Made by a program: the position numbers and the translations under genes
From: Callorhinus ursinus
Taxonomy: Eukaryota > Chordata > Mammalia > Carnivora > Otariidae
Reading direction: 5' to 3'
Assembly (NCBI RefSeq): GCF_003265705.1
Contig: NW_020312785.1
Location: forward strand, 17,741,961-17,805,960
Length of the DNA: 64,000 nucleotides
Notes under the pieces: generated by a model
What the model was told of the DNA's origin: nothing
The model's database searches: none
Seen by the model: the letters and a program-made list of their open reading frames with translations, nothing else
In this document: positions 12,651 to 25,174 of the stretch, piece by piece
Position numbering within the stretch: the stretch's first letter is position 1
Layout: the number at the start of each line of letters is the position of its first letter

Positions 12651-12920
12651 CTTCTCAACAACTGTTAAAAATGTTTATGCTAATGATTTTGTGTCCTACT
12701 GACAGTACTGAATATTGTTAAAGCCATTTTGTTACATATTCTTTATAATTCTTCCTCAAAGATTATAAGGCACTATTTTCTTTAAGTGTTAGTTTCAAAA
12801 CCAGTACATTTCAAATGATTGCAAGTTGTATTTTTATTGGTTGCTTTTTTTCAGGTGGAATTCAAAGATTAAGCTGAAGAATATAATCTTGATTTCATAG
12901 GAAAAGAAGAACTTTTAAAC

Positions 12921-13082
12921 CATGTCCAAGACTGTGGTTGCCGATTTTATAAATACATGGTATGACCTGCAGGATTCTAGGAAGGACCTCCTGCCCAAGT
13001 ATATTTCATCCACTTGCCAGAGCACCAAGAATGCTCTGATGATTCATGGCTTTGGATTTCAAAGACTTCTTGACCATCATTA
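12921..13082 (+). other. orphan 53-codon open frame behind a splice-acceptor-like site (doubtful exon or pseudogene fragment)
   Basis: A pyrimidine-rich run ending CTTTTTTTCAG at about 12,845-12,855 is followed 66 bp later by ATG at 12,921 and an open frame to TAA (13,080-13,082). The translation starts MSKTVVADFINTWYD and includes DLQDSRKDLLPKY. I do not recognise it. A faint likeness to the first helix of NTF2-like domains (aromatic pair, D-S, LL..Y) may be chance. It shows no good donor close after the stop and no poly-A tail. It could be a fragment of a decayed retrocopy, a non-coding transcript exon or noise. Confidence 0.2.
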
Positions 13083-13290
13083 ATCCTGTGTTAAGTTACC
13101 AGTAGCCTGTTAAGGGCTAACATTGAGACATTATCAAAGAATAGCTTTCAGCAGCATTTCCCAGCAAGTGTTCAGTTCATGATAAAGGAATTCCATGCTC
13201 GAAAAAGGTTGAGAAATACTAAACATGATTTTTCTTAGAGAGTCACAATATATATTAGTGTATGAAAACACCAAATAGAAAAAAAATCTT

Positions 13291-13498
13291 GGGGAGCCTG
13301 GGTGGCTCAGTAGGTTAAGCATCTGCCTTCGGCTCAGGTCACGATCCCAGGGTCCTGGGCTCTAGCCGGCATCAGGCTCCCTGCTCAGCAAGGCATCTGC
13401 TTCTCATTCTTCCTCAGCTCTTCCCTCCTGTTCATACTCTCTCATGCGCTCTCTATGTCTCAAATAAATAAATGAAATCTTAAAAAAAAATAAAAAAA
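13291..13498 (+). mobile_element. Can-SINE (SINEC)
   Basis: GGGGAGCCTGGGTGGCTCAG start, CACGATCCCAGGGTCCTGGG core and AAATAAATAAATGAAATCTT tail ending in a mixed A run. Moderately diverged. Flanks are A-rich, so the duplication cannot be delimited. Confidence 0.9.
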
Positions 13499-13896
13499 AC
13501 AAAAAAACTTTTTCAAACTCAGCTGTTCTGAAATTCAGTTGACACTGAGACTCTTCTGGTCTTGATGAGAATTAATAGCAACAGTAGCTGAAAACAAGAC
13601 ACCAAAAATTAAACAAACAGGGGGCAACTGGACTGGGGCCAGAACGGAGTACTCAGATGGCTAAGGGCACTGAATGGCACTGATGGCAATGAATACGGAC
13701 TGTTCCCCAAGGGAAACAAAAATGGATGTATTCAGCTTTTTTCCTTGGACAGGTCTTAGGGATGATCCAGTGCTTCGGGTGGATAAAATTCATTTGGTCT
13801 AGACAGCTTTCATTTTATTGGAGTTGGGTCCTCACAGAATCACCTCTATTAAGATGCATTTTAAGATTATGTCACTATTACCTAAAGACAACAGAA

Positions 13897-14060
13897 GTGG
13901 GGCACCTGGGTGGCTCAGTTAGTTAAGCATCTGCCTTCGGCTCAGGTCATGATCCCAGGGTCCTGGGATCAAGGCCCACATCAGGCTCCCTGCTCAACAG
14001 GGAGCCTGCTTCTCCCTCTCCCTCTGCTTTTCCCCCTGCTTGTGCTCTCTCACCCTCTCT

Positions 14061-14135
<75 letters not shown>

Positions 14136-14151
14136 GAAATAAAATAAAAAA
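13897..14151 (+). mobile_element. Can-SINE with expanded tail microsatellite
   Basis: Complete SINEC starting at GTGGGGCACCTGGGTGGC. Perfect 14-bp target duplication TAAAGACAACAGAA at 13,883-13,896 and 14,152-14,165. The tail has become a compound microsatellite (AAAT)n(CA)n. Confidence 0.95.
14064..14132. repeat. (AAAT)n(CA)n compound microsatellite in a SINE tail
   Basis: About eight AAAT units run directly into about eighteen CA units inside the tail of the SINE at 13,897-14,151, bounded by that element's own target duplication. The repeat therefore arose from the SINE tail. Confidence 0.92.
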
Positions 14152-14242
14152 TAAAGACAACAGAAAAGACAGTCATAGGAGACCCATTCCTGCACTTGCT
14201 ATGTGGAGGAAGTCAAGAACATTGTCTCATATGATGCCTCTT

Positions 14243-14727
14243 AGGAGCCGAGATGCCCTTCAACAGAGGAATGGATAAAGAAGATGTGGTCCATATATAC
14301 AGTGGAATATTACTCAGCCGTCAGAAAGGATGAATACCCTACTTTTACATCAACGTGGATGGGACTGGAGGAGATTATGCTACGTGAAATACGTCAAGCA
14401 GAGAAAGTCAATTATCATATGGTTTCACTTATTTGTGGAACATAAGGAATAGCAGGAGGACATTAGGAGAAGGAAGGGAAAAACGAAGGGGGGCGGGAAT
14501 CGGAGGGAGAGATGAACCGTGAGAGACTATGGACTCTCAGAAACAGAGTTTTAGAGGGAAGGGGGTGAGGGGATGGGTTAGCCTGGTGATGGGTATTGAG
14601 GAGGGCACGTACTGCATGGAGCACTGGGTGTTACACGAAAACAATGAATCGTGGATCACCACATCAAAAACTAATGATGTATTGTATGGTGATTAACATA
14701 ATAAAACAAAATTTTAAAAAAAAGGAC
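14243..14727 (+). mobile_element. 5'-truncated young carnivore L1, 3' end
   Basis: Contains the L1 3'-terminal ORF2/3'UTR signature (GGAATATTACTCAGCCGTC, GATGGGACTGGAGGAGATTATGC, GAGAGACTATGGACTCTCAG, GAGCACTGGGTGTTACACG, ATGATGTATTGTATGGTGA) and ends in AATAAAACAAAATTTTAAAAAAAA. The intact CpGs and low divergence from the carnivore L1 3' end suggest a relatively young insertion. I did not find a convincing target duplication. Confidence 0.88.
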
Positions 14728-16125
14728 CACATTGAAAATGCTTTTTAGAACTTCCTGCTAAAAAACAAACAGTTTTGCCTTCCCCAAGGAACCGAGATAC
14801 TTCCTCTTTTCTGACAAGTATTAAGTCTTTCTACTTGCTTTGGCTACTAGGAAACCCAAAGCTAAATGTCGGAGCAAATATAACAACCACATAGGCCCTG
14901 TAAGGACAGGACGTTTGGGATCTCCCTCCCACTCTTACTGACGCCTCCTCGGTCATGACCCTCTATTTCTCATACCCCATTAGTTTATTGTCTGTGCTTG
15001 TGATAAACCACCACTGGTTTATCCAAAGGCCATTTGGGAATGTGAGAGCAGACAGGTGAAGAGAGGGAAAGACAAATCAGGACAGACAAACAGAAATGAC
15101 TGGCTCCTGCAAGAACACAGCACCAAGACCTTACATGGGATCTAGAACATTAATGCCTAAGTATTTTTAAATTTTTTTTAGCAAAAAAGTGTTCCCAGGT
15201 AATATTCACCCCATCAAGATCTCCAAGGATATGTGTTTCTTACTGAACCATACCTAGGATACTAAGGACGAGTTAAGGCTGACAGATCCCACCTAGTGGT
15301 TGGGTTGAAGGGATTCCATTGGGGGTAGGCTAGGGATGTAACCCTGGAGCAGCAGTGAGGACATTCCAGAGACAGGTCGGAGAACCTGACAGGTAACTCC
15401 AAGGGAGACTCTCTTATGGATCTGCAAAGGTCTGGGAGTGAGTGCACCTCTTCTGCTGCTACAAACAGGTTGACCTACCAAGAAGGCAAAGTTAGGATGA
15501 GGCATGACAGGAGAGGAGATACACACACACATAAGCACACACGTACAGCTAACATGTTTGAGTGATGGGGTATGAATTTGGAAAGAAAACCACATATTAT
15601 CAATTCAAAACACACTTTGTTTTGAGGAGAAATTACAGGACAAGCATTTGTGTTCTAAAGGGCTCAAAAACATGTTTATATATAGTGGACTGTCATATAC
15701 AGACACCACAGTCAGATGTGGCTCCTGAACATTGTCAGCTTCATTACCCAACAAGAAGCTGAACCACAGGTATTTAATGCTATAACTTGGAAGTTAACCA
15801 TCCCCCTCACTTCTGAGGGACTTAGTGGGCAGAGAGTAAGAATACCAGAATCTGTAGTATTGAGCAAGCTGTTACAGGAGCACTGATTCTGATTATGGTT
15901 TTCCAAAGACACAATTATGGCCTGCTCTGAAGGGCTCCTTATATGTGACATCTTGTAAGGTAACTATCCTGAAGAAATTACTGGAGAGGGGGTGGTGTTA
16001 CTGCTTGTATAATTTTCCCAGTGGAAACCACTGATTTATTCATTTCAACAATCAGAGAGGCCACAGCTCTCTGGGTATCCTGCGGAAAGAGCCTGCCTCC
16101 CGACCCATAAGGCCCTGGGCCGGAA
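14728..16125. other. intergenic, nothing recognised
   Basis: Unique sequence between the young L1 end and the RPL11 pseudogene. The antisense open frames at 15,262-15,595 have no support. Confidence 0.45.
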
Positions 16126-16826
<701 letters not shown>

Positions 16827-17074
16827 TAATGGGGTTAGTTAAGGGTCCCAAAGTTCTGACTCTTTGCTTATAAGTTGACCTTTAGTCTCTTTCAAAATCC
16901 TTTCCCTTCTGAGGCAGGGTGAGGGTGAAGTAAGCAGCTGAGAGGGACGTTGTACTCTTAACAAGTACACTTGCCTTGGGCTATTAATCGATTTTCTCTT
17001 GAATTCTCTCTGAAACCTGAACTGGATAACCCTGGCAGCCCACCATGCCTTCTTGATATATAAGTTGTATACAG

Positions 17075-17184
17075 TGATGTGATGAGCACTGGGTGTTATA
17101 TGTAACTAGTGAATTACTGAACTCTACATCTGAAACTACTGATGTACTAAATGTTGACTAATTGAATTTAAATTTTAAAAAAAC
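17075..17184 (+). mobile_element. very short 5'-truncated L1 3' end
   Basis: Only about 110 bp of the carnivore L1 3'UTR (GATGAGCACTGGGTGTTATATG…CTGATGTACTAAATG…) plus A-rich tail. Flanked by the 13-bp direct repeat AAGTTGTATACAG (17,062-17,074) and AAGTTATATACAG (17,185-17,197), one mismatch, which confirms a target-primed insertion. Confidence 0.85.
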
Positions 17185-17664
17185 AAGTTATATACAGCAT
17201 CACTGCTGATACTTCTGTGTGTTTTGGGATTGGTCAGAGAATGGGGGTAAGAGCAGGAAGGAGGATACTTGCCTTTCTGAATAGAGGTTTTCTGAAGGAA
17301 CCTCTGGTTCTCTTGGGCATTATGTCTACCAACCTCTCATCTCCCTCTAATTTTCTCCCTATTTCTCTCCTTCCTTTAGGGTCAAATTTCTTTAAGATAG
17401 ATCTACCCTCACCATCCTTATTTCTTTATCTCCCATCCACTCCTCTGCTTACCTCCCCCTATCACTCCACCAACAACCTCACTAATATCCAGATCACATC
17501 CATGTCAAAAAACCTCAAGAACAATGTTCAATTATTTTATTTGAGCTCTCAAAAATATTCAATACATTTGGTTATGCCCCCCTCTTAAAACCCTCTTGTT
17601 TCTTGACCTCTGTTAGACTACAGTCTCCTGGGTTTATTTACTTTCCTGTTCTCTAGCCACTTCT

Positions 17665-17848
17665 TTTATTTTTTAGATTTTATTTATTTATTTGGGAGAG
17701 AGCAAAAGCGAGAGAGATCACGGAGGGAGAGGGAGAAGTAGACTCGCTGCCGAGCAGAGAGCCCGATGCGGAGCTCGATCCCAGGACCCTGAGATCATGA
17801 CCTGAGCCGAAGGCAGACGCTTAACTGACGGAGTCACCCAGGCGCCCC
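17665..17848 (-). mobile_element. Can-SINE (SINEC)
   Basis: Antisense copy, AGATTTTATTTATTTATTTGGGAGAG to CACCCAGGCGCCCC. Exact 15-bp repeat TCTCTAGCCACTTCT at 17,650-17,664 and 17,849-17,863. Confidence 0.95.
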
Positions 17849-18009
17849 TCTCTAGCCACTTCTATAATGTTCTTCTCATTCTCCTTTCTTAGTACCTCCA
17901 TCTTTGCCTGAAAATTGTACATTGGATTTCCATAGGAGAGTATTCCAGACACTCTTTTAACCTCACCCTCCATACTCACACAGGGCCAGAAGTTGGATGT
18001 GAATCACAC

Positions 18010-18560
18010 CTACTGCCAATATGTAGGACATATCCACACAGGCTTTCCATGGGGGATGATTTCATCCACTCTCATAGCTTCAACCAGCACCTCTTTGCCA
18101 ATAATTCCAACTGTGTATTTCGAGGAGAGAATTTCCTTTTTTAAGACAGATCCATATGCCCACAGCCTATGCAACATTTTCATTTCTATATTTTACAAGT
18201 ACCTCATTACTTAACATATTCAAAACTGAACTTGAGACCTGCTTTTCCTACAGTGTGTTATCTCAGTAAATTTCTCAAGACAGAGCTTTCTAGGAGCTTT
18301 CTTTGACATCTTTCTCTTACAACTCCCCATATCCAGTCACCCACTAAAGGCTGCCAATTCTACCTTCTAAATACATCTTGAGCCATATCCACTTCTATTC
18401 ACCCCAAGGCCACCACCATAAGCCAAGTCTCCAAATGAACCTGCAGCTGGACTAGTACAAGAGTCTTCTAAATGATTTTCCTGAAATACTTCCTGCCTTC
18501 TACCAGTGTATTCTGCACACACAGCTGGAGTACACTTTTGTAAAGTTATAGCAAGTATGA
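18010..18560 (+). mobile_element. possible LINE-2 fragment
   Basis: Segments such as ACATATTCAAAACTGAACTTGAGACC and the pyrimidine-rich AGTCTTCTAAATGATTTTCC resemble the ORF2 region just upstream of the L2 3' end in sense orientation. Heavily diverged, and no reading frame persists. Confidence 0.4.
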
Positions 18561-18860
18561 ATCTCATACAGAGACTTCAAATGTGCAGAGATGTAACATC
18601 CTTCAGGTCTCTAAAAATCAACTTAGTCCTAAAGTTTCATATGTACTTAGAAGTGAAAAACTGAATCTTGCAAAATCAAAGTAATCTACATCATTTGGGT
18701 TAAATACTCTAATTCAATCAATCAACCAATTCAAGATTCTCCTCAGGATTCACCAAACTGTGTTTCTTCCACCTAAGGATGACCTATGATCCTGTGATGA
18801 TTACATATTCCCCAGACTTGAGAGGGTAGGTATGGGGTAACTTTTCCATAAGCATTCTTT

Positions 18861-19060
18861 TTTTTTTTTTAAAGATTTTATTTATTTATTTGAGAGAGAG
18901 AGAGAATGAGAGATAGAGAGCACGAGAGGGAAGAGGGTCAGAGGGAGAAGCAGACTCCCCGCCGAGCAGGGAGCCCGATGCGGGACTCGATCCCGGGACT
19001 CCAGGATCATGACCTGAGCCGAAGGCAGTTGCTTAACAAACTGAGCCACCCAGGCGCCCA
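18861..19060 (-). mobile_element. Can-SINE, CCCGGGACTCCAGGATC subtype
   Basis: Antisense copy with the variant core GATCCCGGGACTCCAGGATC and AGGGTCAGAGGGAGAAGC. Perfect 16-bp repeat TCCATAAGCATTCTTT at 18,845-18,860 and 19,061-19,076. Shares the variant with the copy at 36,787-36,986. Confidence 0.95.
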
Positions 19061-19076
19061 TCCATAAGCATTCTTT

Positions 19077-20164
19077 ATTCTTGGTGACCCTGAGATTTAC
19101 CTCATCCTGACTGACCCACACCAGTGATGTTCTCTGTCCTATAGCTTCTGAGCCAACTCACTGCTGATAATAACAGTAACAACAGTAACAACTGCCTCTT
19201 ATTTTGAGTCTTCTACATATGTCAATTCATTTCCTCCCCAACCCTTGGGATCTGTCTGTTGTCTCTTAGCACTTTGTACTCCTTTCTTTCTCCTCAGGAA
19301 ACTCAGGGCCTCTACTGCTTTTTGCACATCCCACTATATGCTCATGCCAAATTCTCTCAGTCTGTCCTTAAAGCTACTCAGGCCAACATCTCATTTAACC
19401 ACTGCCCTTGTCACTCCAGTGCCATGGTGGACACAAGGCTTCTTCTCTAGGACAATGGTAACCTCTCCATGGTACTCATAGGAAAGCAAGATAAGGGCTT
19501 TCTCTGCTCTCAAGTTTCATCAGTAGGTCAGACATTCCCATCCCCAATTCTACTCCATCAAGATATAAATCTTGAGAGGGAGAAGGGTGCCTTAAGTCTT
19601 TCTTAGAAATCCACACCAGCCACTAATTCTCTTGCTCCCTTTTCTCTATTCTGAAGCTCCACTCAATTGCCAAGAATGTAAAACAAAAACAAAAACTCTC
19701 CTCTGTATGTCAGAGGGAAACTGGCTTTGAATCTATTCTCTCCTATACTCTTGTTTATGGATAAATTCTATGTACTCTTTCTTCAGGCTTTGACCATTGA
19801 TGCTACAAATCCTGCTTTGGGGAGATTCATAAAAACTTTCTGGCTCAAGAATTAGGCTCTTCATTGAAAACTCAGGCTTTCCCTTACACCTCAATAAAGC
19901 TGGGCAACAAAGAAATCTTATCAAGATCTTTATCATTGCTATGGATTTCAAGTAATCAATTGACTTCTTTTTCTAAGGCTAAATCTGTTCTTCCTCTTAA
20001 ATAATGGATGTCACTGCCTGAAATGATAAAGACCATGGAACATTGAAAAAAAAAATGTGGGAAAAGAAAAACCTCAGTTTTTAAAACCCCCTAATTTTAT
20101 TTTTATTTTCTGAGACAAATGCAAATATGATTAAGCACCTATCCCACAGACACAAGCCCTCTTC
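19077..20164. other. intergenic, nothing recognised
   Basis: Pyrimidine-rich unique sequence around 19,245-19,650 followed by AT-rich sequence. No exon supported. Confidence 0.45.
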
Positions 20165-21185
20165 AAACTCTGGGTTTTTTTTAATTGATATATAATTGAC
20201 ATACAACATTGTGTAAGCTTAAGGTATACAATGTGTAGATTTGATACATTTATATATTGCAGTATGATTACCACCCAGCTAACACCTCTAACACATCACA
20301 CAATTATCATTTCCTTTCTGTAGTGAGAATAATTAATATCTAGTCTCTTAGCAACTTTGAAGATTATAATACAGTACTGTTTCTATAATTCCTATGCTGC
20401 ACATTAGATCTTCAGGACTTATTTATCTACAAGTTGCAAGTTTGTACCCTTAAGCAACATCTCCCTAATTAACCCCCCTCCTTGGCCCTGGTAACCACCA
20501 TTCTTCTCTCTGTTTCTATAAGTTCAGCTTTTTACATAAACTTTTTATTGATGTATAACTAACATAGAGAAAAGCACACAAATTGTGAGCTTGATGAATT
20601 TTTACTATGTGAATACACCCTTATCACAGCCACAGGCCAGGAAGTAAAACATGACAAGTATCCCATCTACACTCCCAAAAGAAATTGCCATCGTGATTTC
20701 CATCACCACCCATTAACTTTGCTAGTTTTTGAACGTTTTATAAATGTAATCATAAACTGTTTTTCTGTCTGCCTTTTCTCCCTCAAAATTAAGTACGTGA
20801 AATTCATTCCACAATGTTGCACATGGCAGTAGCTTATTATTCATTGTCATTCCTTCATAAATTTCCTCTATAGGACTACATTACAATTTATTTATCCATT
20901 TTACTGCTGATGGACATTTTGGTTGTTCCCAATTTAAGGCTATTGTGAACAAAGCTGCCAAGAACATTCATATATGTACTTTTTTGTTGCACATATGTAT
21001 GCATTTCTGTTGGTGTACAACTAGGAATAGTATTACTAATTCATAGGGTTATGTGTTCAGCTGTATAATAGATATCACCAAATAATTTGTCAAAATGGTT
21101 GGACCAACTTAAACTCACTAGTAACATTGAGAATTTCAATTTTTCTACATGTTCTTCACCAATACTTAGTATTAGCAGTCTTCTT

Positions 21186-21381
21186 TTTTTTTAAGATTTT
21201 ATTTATTTATTTGACAAAGGGAGACACAACGAGAGAGAGAACACAAGCAGGGGGAGTGGGAGAGAGAGAAGCAGACTTCCCGCTGAGAAGGGAGCCTGAC
21301 GCAGGGCTCGATCCCAGGACCCTGGGATCACGACCTGAGCCAAAGGCAGGCGCCCAGTGGACTGAGCCACCCAGGTGCCCC
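21186..21381 (-). mobile_element. Can-SINE (SINEC) inside the old L1
   Basis: Complete antisense copy. Exact 12-bp duplication AGCAGTCTTCTT at 21,174-21,185 and 21,382-21,393 lies in L1 sequence, which dates this SINE after the host L1. Confidence 0.95.
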
Positions 21382-21938
21382 AGCAGTCTTCTTAATTATA
21401 GCTATCCCCATGAATATATTAGTGGTATCTTACTGTGTTAAAATTTGCATTTCCCTAAGGACTAAGGTAACATTTCATGTGCTTCTTTGCCATTTGGAGT
21501 CTCTGAAGTGCTTATTAAAGTCATTTGTCACTTTTTATTAGGTTTCTGTCTTTGATTTATAGGAATCCTTTACCAGACATACATATTAACAATTCTCTCC
21601 TTCCTTCTACTCCTTGACTTGCCTTTTACACTTCTTAGAGAGGTCTTTTAATAATTGAAATTCAATCTACAAAAATCTGTTGCATTTCTATACACCAATA
21701 ATGAAACAGCAGGGAGAGAAACTAAGAAAATAATCTCATTTAAAATTGCATCAAAAATAATACGATACCTAGGAATAAACTTAACCAAAGAGGAGAAAGA
21801 CCTGTACTCTGAAAACTATAAAACACTGATGAAAGAAACTGGAGGCAACACAAAGAAATGAAAAGACATTCCATGCTCATGGATTGGAAAAACAAATATT
21901 GTTAAAATATCTATACTACACATTTAATGCAATACCAC

Positions 21939-22075
21939 CTTGGGGTGCTGGGGTGGCTCAGTTGGTTAAGTGTCTAACTCTTGATTCCAGCTCAGGTCTT
22001 GATCTCAGAGTTGTGAGTTCAAGCTCCATGTTGGGCTACATGCTGGGTGTGGAGCCTACTTTAAGAAAAAAAAAA
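21939..22075 (+). mobile_element. older Can-SINE (short-tailed type ending CTACTTTAAG)
   Basis: GGGGTGCTGGGGTGGCTCAG start, TGATCTCAGAGTTGTGAGTTC core, and ending GGAGCCTACTTTAAGAAAA without the CT-rich block. This older SINEC variant also occurs at 48,448-48,610. Flanked by AATACCAC (21,931-21,938 and about 22,076-22,083). Confidence 0.88.
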
Positions 22076-22276
22076 AATACCACTAGCATTTTTCACAGAA
22101 TTAGAACAAACAATCCAACAATGGCACTATCAGGTATTTACCCAAAGAATACAAAAACACTAACTTGAAGGGATACATGCACCCCAATGTTTATAGCAGC
22201 ATTATCAACAATAGTCAAATTATGGAAAGAGCCCAAATGTCTATGAACTGATGAATGGATAAAGAAGATGTGGTGT

Positions 22277-22472
22277 GAGGGTGCCTGAGTGGCTCAAACA
22301 TCTGCCTTTGGCTCAGGTCATGATCCCAGGGTCCTGGGATCGAGTCCCACATTGGGCTCCCTGCTCAGTGGGAAGTCTGCTTCTCCCTCTCCCTCTGCCT
22401 GCTGCTTTGCCTGCTTGTGTTCTCTCTCTTTCCCTCTGTCAAATAAAAAAATAAAATCTTAAAAAAAAAGAA
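22277..22472 (+). mobile_element. Can-SINE (SINEC)
   Basis: GGGTGCCTGAGTGGCTCA start, GATCCCAGGGTCCTGGGATCGAG core, AAAATCTTAAAAAAAAAG tail. Near-identical flanks AAAGAAGATGTG (22,261-22,272) and AAAAAGATGTG after the tail. Confidence 0.9.
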
Positions 22473-22479
22473 AAAGATG

Positions 22480-22525
22480 TGTGGGTGTGGGTGTGTGTGT
22501 GTGTATATATACATATATATGTATA
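22480..22525. repeat. (GT)n/(TA)n microsatellite
   Basis: GTGTGGGTGTGGGTGTGTG… passing into TATATATACATATATATG, within L1 sequence at the position of the L1 TA-rich run. Confidence 0.85.
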
Positions 22526-23254
22526 TGCCATTAAAAAAACGAAATCTGGCCATTTGCAATGACATGGATGGAGCTAGAGAATATAATGCTAAGCAAATAA
22601 GTCAGAGAAAGACAAAAAACATACGATTTCATTCATATATGGAATTTAAGAAACAAAACAAATGAGCAAAGGGGAAAAAAGAGAGAGAGAGACAACCAAG
22701 AAACAGACTCCTAACTATAGAGAACAAACTGATGGTTACCAAAGGGGAGGTAGGTAAGGGATGGGTGAAATAGGTGATGGGGCTTAAGGAATGTACTTGT
22801 CATGATGAGCACCAGGTAATTAAAATAAAAACTTTAAATTCTTAATTTTAATGCAGTTGAAATTATCAATCTTTTCCTTTATGGTTAGCGTTTCTTGTAT
22901 TCCCTTAAGGAATCTTTGCTGTACCACAATACCGCTAAGATATTCTCCTATGTTATATTCTCAAAGCTTTATTATCTTATTTCTCACCCTTAGTTACAAT
23001 CCACCTGGGATTGGTATTTTATATCATGTACAGTACTAATCAAGATTCATTTTTTTTCCATATGGCTCTCTAATTTACCCAACACCATTTATTCAAGAAA
23101 CTATCATTTTCCCACTGTTTTACAATAGTACACTTTTGTTCTAAGTCATGTGACCATATGAGGCTCTTTCTGGGCTCTCTGTTTGTTCCATTTACCCTCT
23201 GTAATACTTTTGTCTTGATTCCTAACCACCTCCCCTCATTTAACTATCCCTTTT

Positions 23255-23485
23255 TTAGGTCTGACCTTAAATATTCCTTCCTCAGGGAAGTCTTTTCCAA
23301 ATTAGCTATTCTTTTCATTTGTATCATTCATAATTCTATTAGATACATTCTGATTGGCACATTCTATTTAACGTATAAATCCTCTATACTCAAAGCTCCA
23401 TGAAGAAAGTGAGTGTCTGTCATGTTAATGGCAGGATTATTAGTCACAGCACAGTGCCTGGGTCACAGGAAGTCCTTTGTAATGC
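23255..23485 (+). mobile_element. probable LINE-2 3' end
   Basis: CCTTCCTCAGGGAAGTCTTTTCC, ACTCAAAGCTCCATGAAGAAAG and CACAGCACAGTGCCTGGGTCACAGG follow the order of the L2 3' end (treated as sense). Confidence 0.55.
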
Positions 23486-23689
23486 AGTTTTGTTTTGTTT
23501 TGTTTAACTCAGTAACCCACTCAGTCTAATACTTCTTCATTGCCCTTAGCAAGTGTTTCTTCCTCAAATGTTGATGTCAGCAAAGTTCCTGCCTGAACTT
23601 GTTGGCCCTCTCTGCCCACCCTCTATCCAAAGGCAATCTCATCTACTCACATGGATTTAACTACTAGCTAGTTAAAAATGACTTAAAAA

Positions 23690-24640
23690 TATACTTCTTC
23701 CACCCTGACCACAAGCTTCAGATTTTTATATCTAATAGCCTACTAAGTATTTCTAACTAAATGTTACGCAGACATTTCAAACTCAACCTGTTCAAGCTAA
23801 ACCCATCTTTTTCCCACTCCTCCACTCCCACCCCCACCCCCACCTGCCCCTCCTTCTCTTACATATACCATTTCAATTAATGGTGCCATCAACCACGTAG
23901 TTTCCTAAAGCAGAAATCTTGTAATCATTCTAAAGTCCTTTATCTTCACCTACCCACACCTTTTCATTCAATAATTATTCCTCCCACATGGTTCTATAAT
24001 CCTCCCATCCCTACTACTACTGCCTAATCAGGTTTCTATTCTTTCTTACCTTGACTACTGAAATAGCCTGCTAATAACTCTCTTTATCTCTATTTTGCCC
24101 TCCTTTGAAGCTTCTTCCACATAGCATTGAGAATGACATATCTAAAATTCACTTTGACTACAGAGTTTTCATGCTTAAACCTCTTCCAAGGCTTTCCAGA
24201 GCCTTGCTATTCAGTTAACACACCAGGCCCTGTAAAGCTTGAGTCTTGATTTACTTTTTCACTTCTACCTTCTATTTTACCTTCTAATAATTTCCAACTG
24301 CTTTCAGTTGCTATCAAACAATGATGTTTCCTTCACGTTTAGCTTTCTTTATGGTGTTCCCCATGCCTGGAGAGTCCCTCAACTCTTACCTTTCCTTCAA
24401 GATTAGATTATAGAAACATTTCTTCCAGGAAGCCCAAACCTCTGAGTGGGACTGAGTTCATCTCTGCTCTCCCACAACCCCATAGCAAACTTCATTACCA
24501 CATAATTTATAGTCTGTCTCCTACACTATAGTCTGTCTCCTACCTTGACAGCTGGCCCACTACCATATTTGTCTTTGTGCCCTGGGATGCAGTAGACAGC
24601 CTGGCATATATTAGGTATCTAACAAGAGCTACCACACTGA
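23690..24640 (+). mobile_element. probable LINE-2, sense
   Basis: Diverged L2 ORF2 3' part: ACGCAGACATTTCAAACTCAACCTG, TTGACTACTGAAATAGCCTGC, CCATGCCTGGAGAGTCCC, CCAGGAAGCCCAAACC, ending near GCAGTAGACAGCCTGGCATATATTAGG. Frames are destroyed. Confidence 0.6.
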
Positions 24641-25174
24641 AATTTTTAGATCACCTTGAATCTCCCTGACAGAATCCAATATCCATGTTGCCCTTCTTTT
24701 TTGTATTCCGTTGAATTCCAATTTTATTCCAGGTGACAATGTGTCCAGCTCAGTGACTACATTTCCTACCCTCACTTGCCATGACAGATGATCAATAAGA
24801 TGTAAGAACTCACTGCTGGCTTTCTGGAAAGCACTTTAAGGAAGACTGACTCAGTTGACTCAACATTTTGTCATTTATTCCTCCCCTCCTTCTCTCTGAA
24901 CTATGTTCACCATGACTGAAATTCCAGAAGACATCATGTGTCCTTGAAGATGTAAAGCCATGCTCCACAGAAAGATAGTCACGTGCTTCCTTGATGACTA
25001 CAGAGCTTCACACAAGCACAACACAGCTTTCTCTTAGACTTTTGTTACAGAAGAGAATATGGCACCTGCTTTGCTTAGCCTATCAGGGTCTTTGCTAACA
25101 GCAACTGAAAGCAACAGTAACTGCTAGCTGTGAATAAAAGCTTATTCTTCAATTGCAAATTAAAATTGATCATG

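Larger units (their letters stand above)
21655..22830 (+). mobile_element. LINE-1, sense, nested in an older antisense L1
   Basis: 5'-truncated L1: ATACGATACCTAGGAATAAAC, CATTCCATGCTCATGGATTGG, GTATTTACCCAAAGAATACAAAAACAC, CCATTTGCAATGACATGGATGG, GGGATGGGTGAAATAGGTGATGG. It has internal deletions and carries two SINE insertions of its own (21,939-22,075 and 22,277-22,472). Three layers of retrotransposition are therefore visible here. Confidence 0.85.
20165..23160 (-). mobile_element. old LINE-1, antisense, split by younger insertions
   Basis: Starts with the reverse of an L1 3'UTR (TTGATATATAATTGACATACAAC…, CAGTATGATTACCACCC, TCTTAGCAACTTTGAAG) and continues into the reverse of ORF2 (TGATGGACATTTTGGTTGTTCCC, TTGCATTTCCCTAAGGACTAAGG). 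It is interrupted by a SINE at 21,186-21,381 and by a sense-oriented L1 at about 21,655-22,830. It resumes at about 22,835 with TTCTTAATTTTAATGCAGTTG…, TATTCTCCTATGTTATATTC, ATGGCTCTCTAATTTACCCAACACC. No frame survives. Confidence 0.82.
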
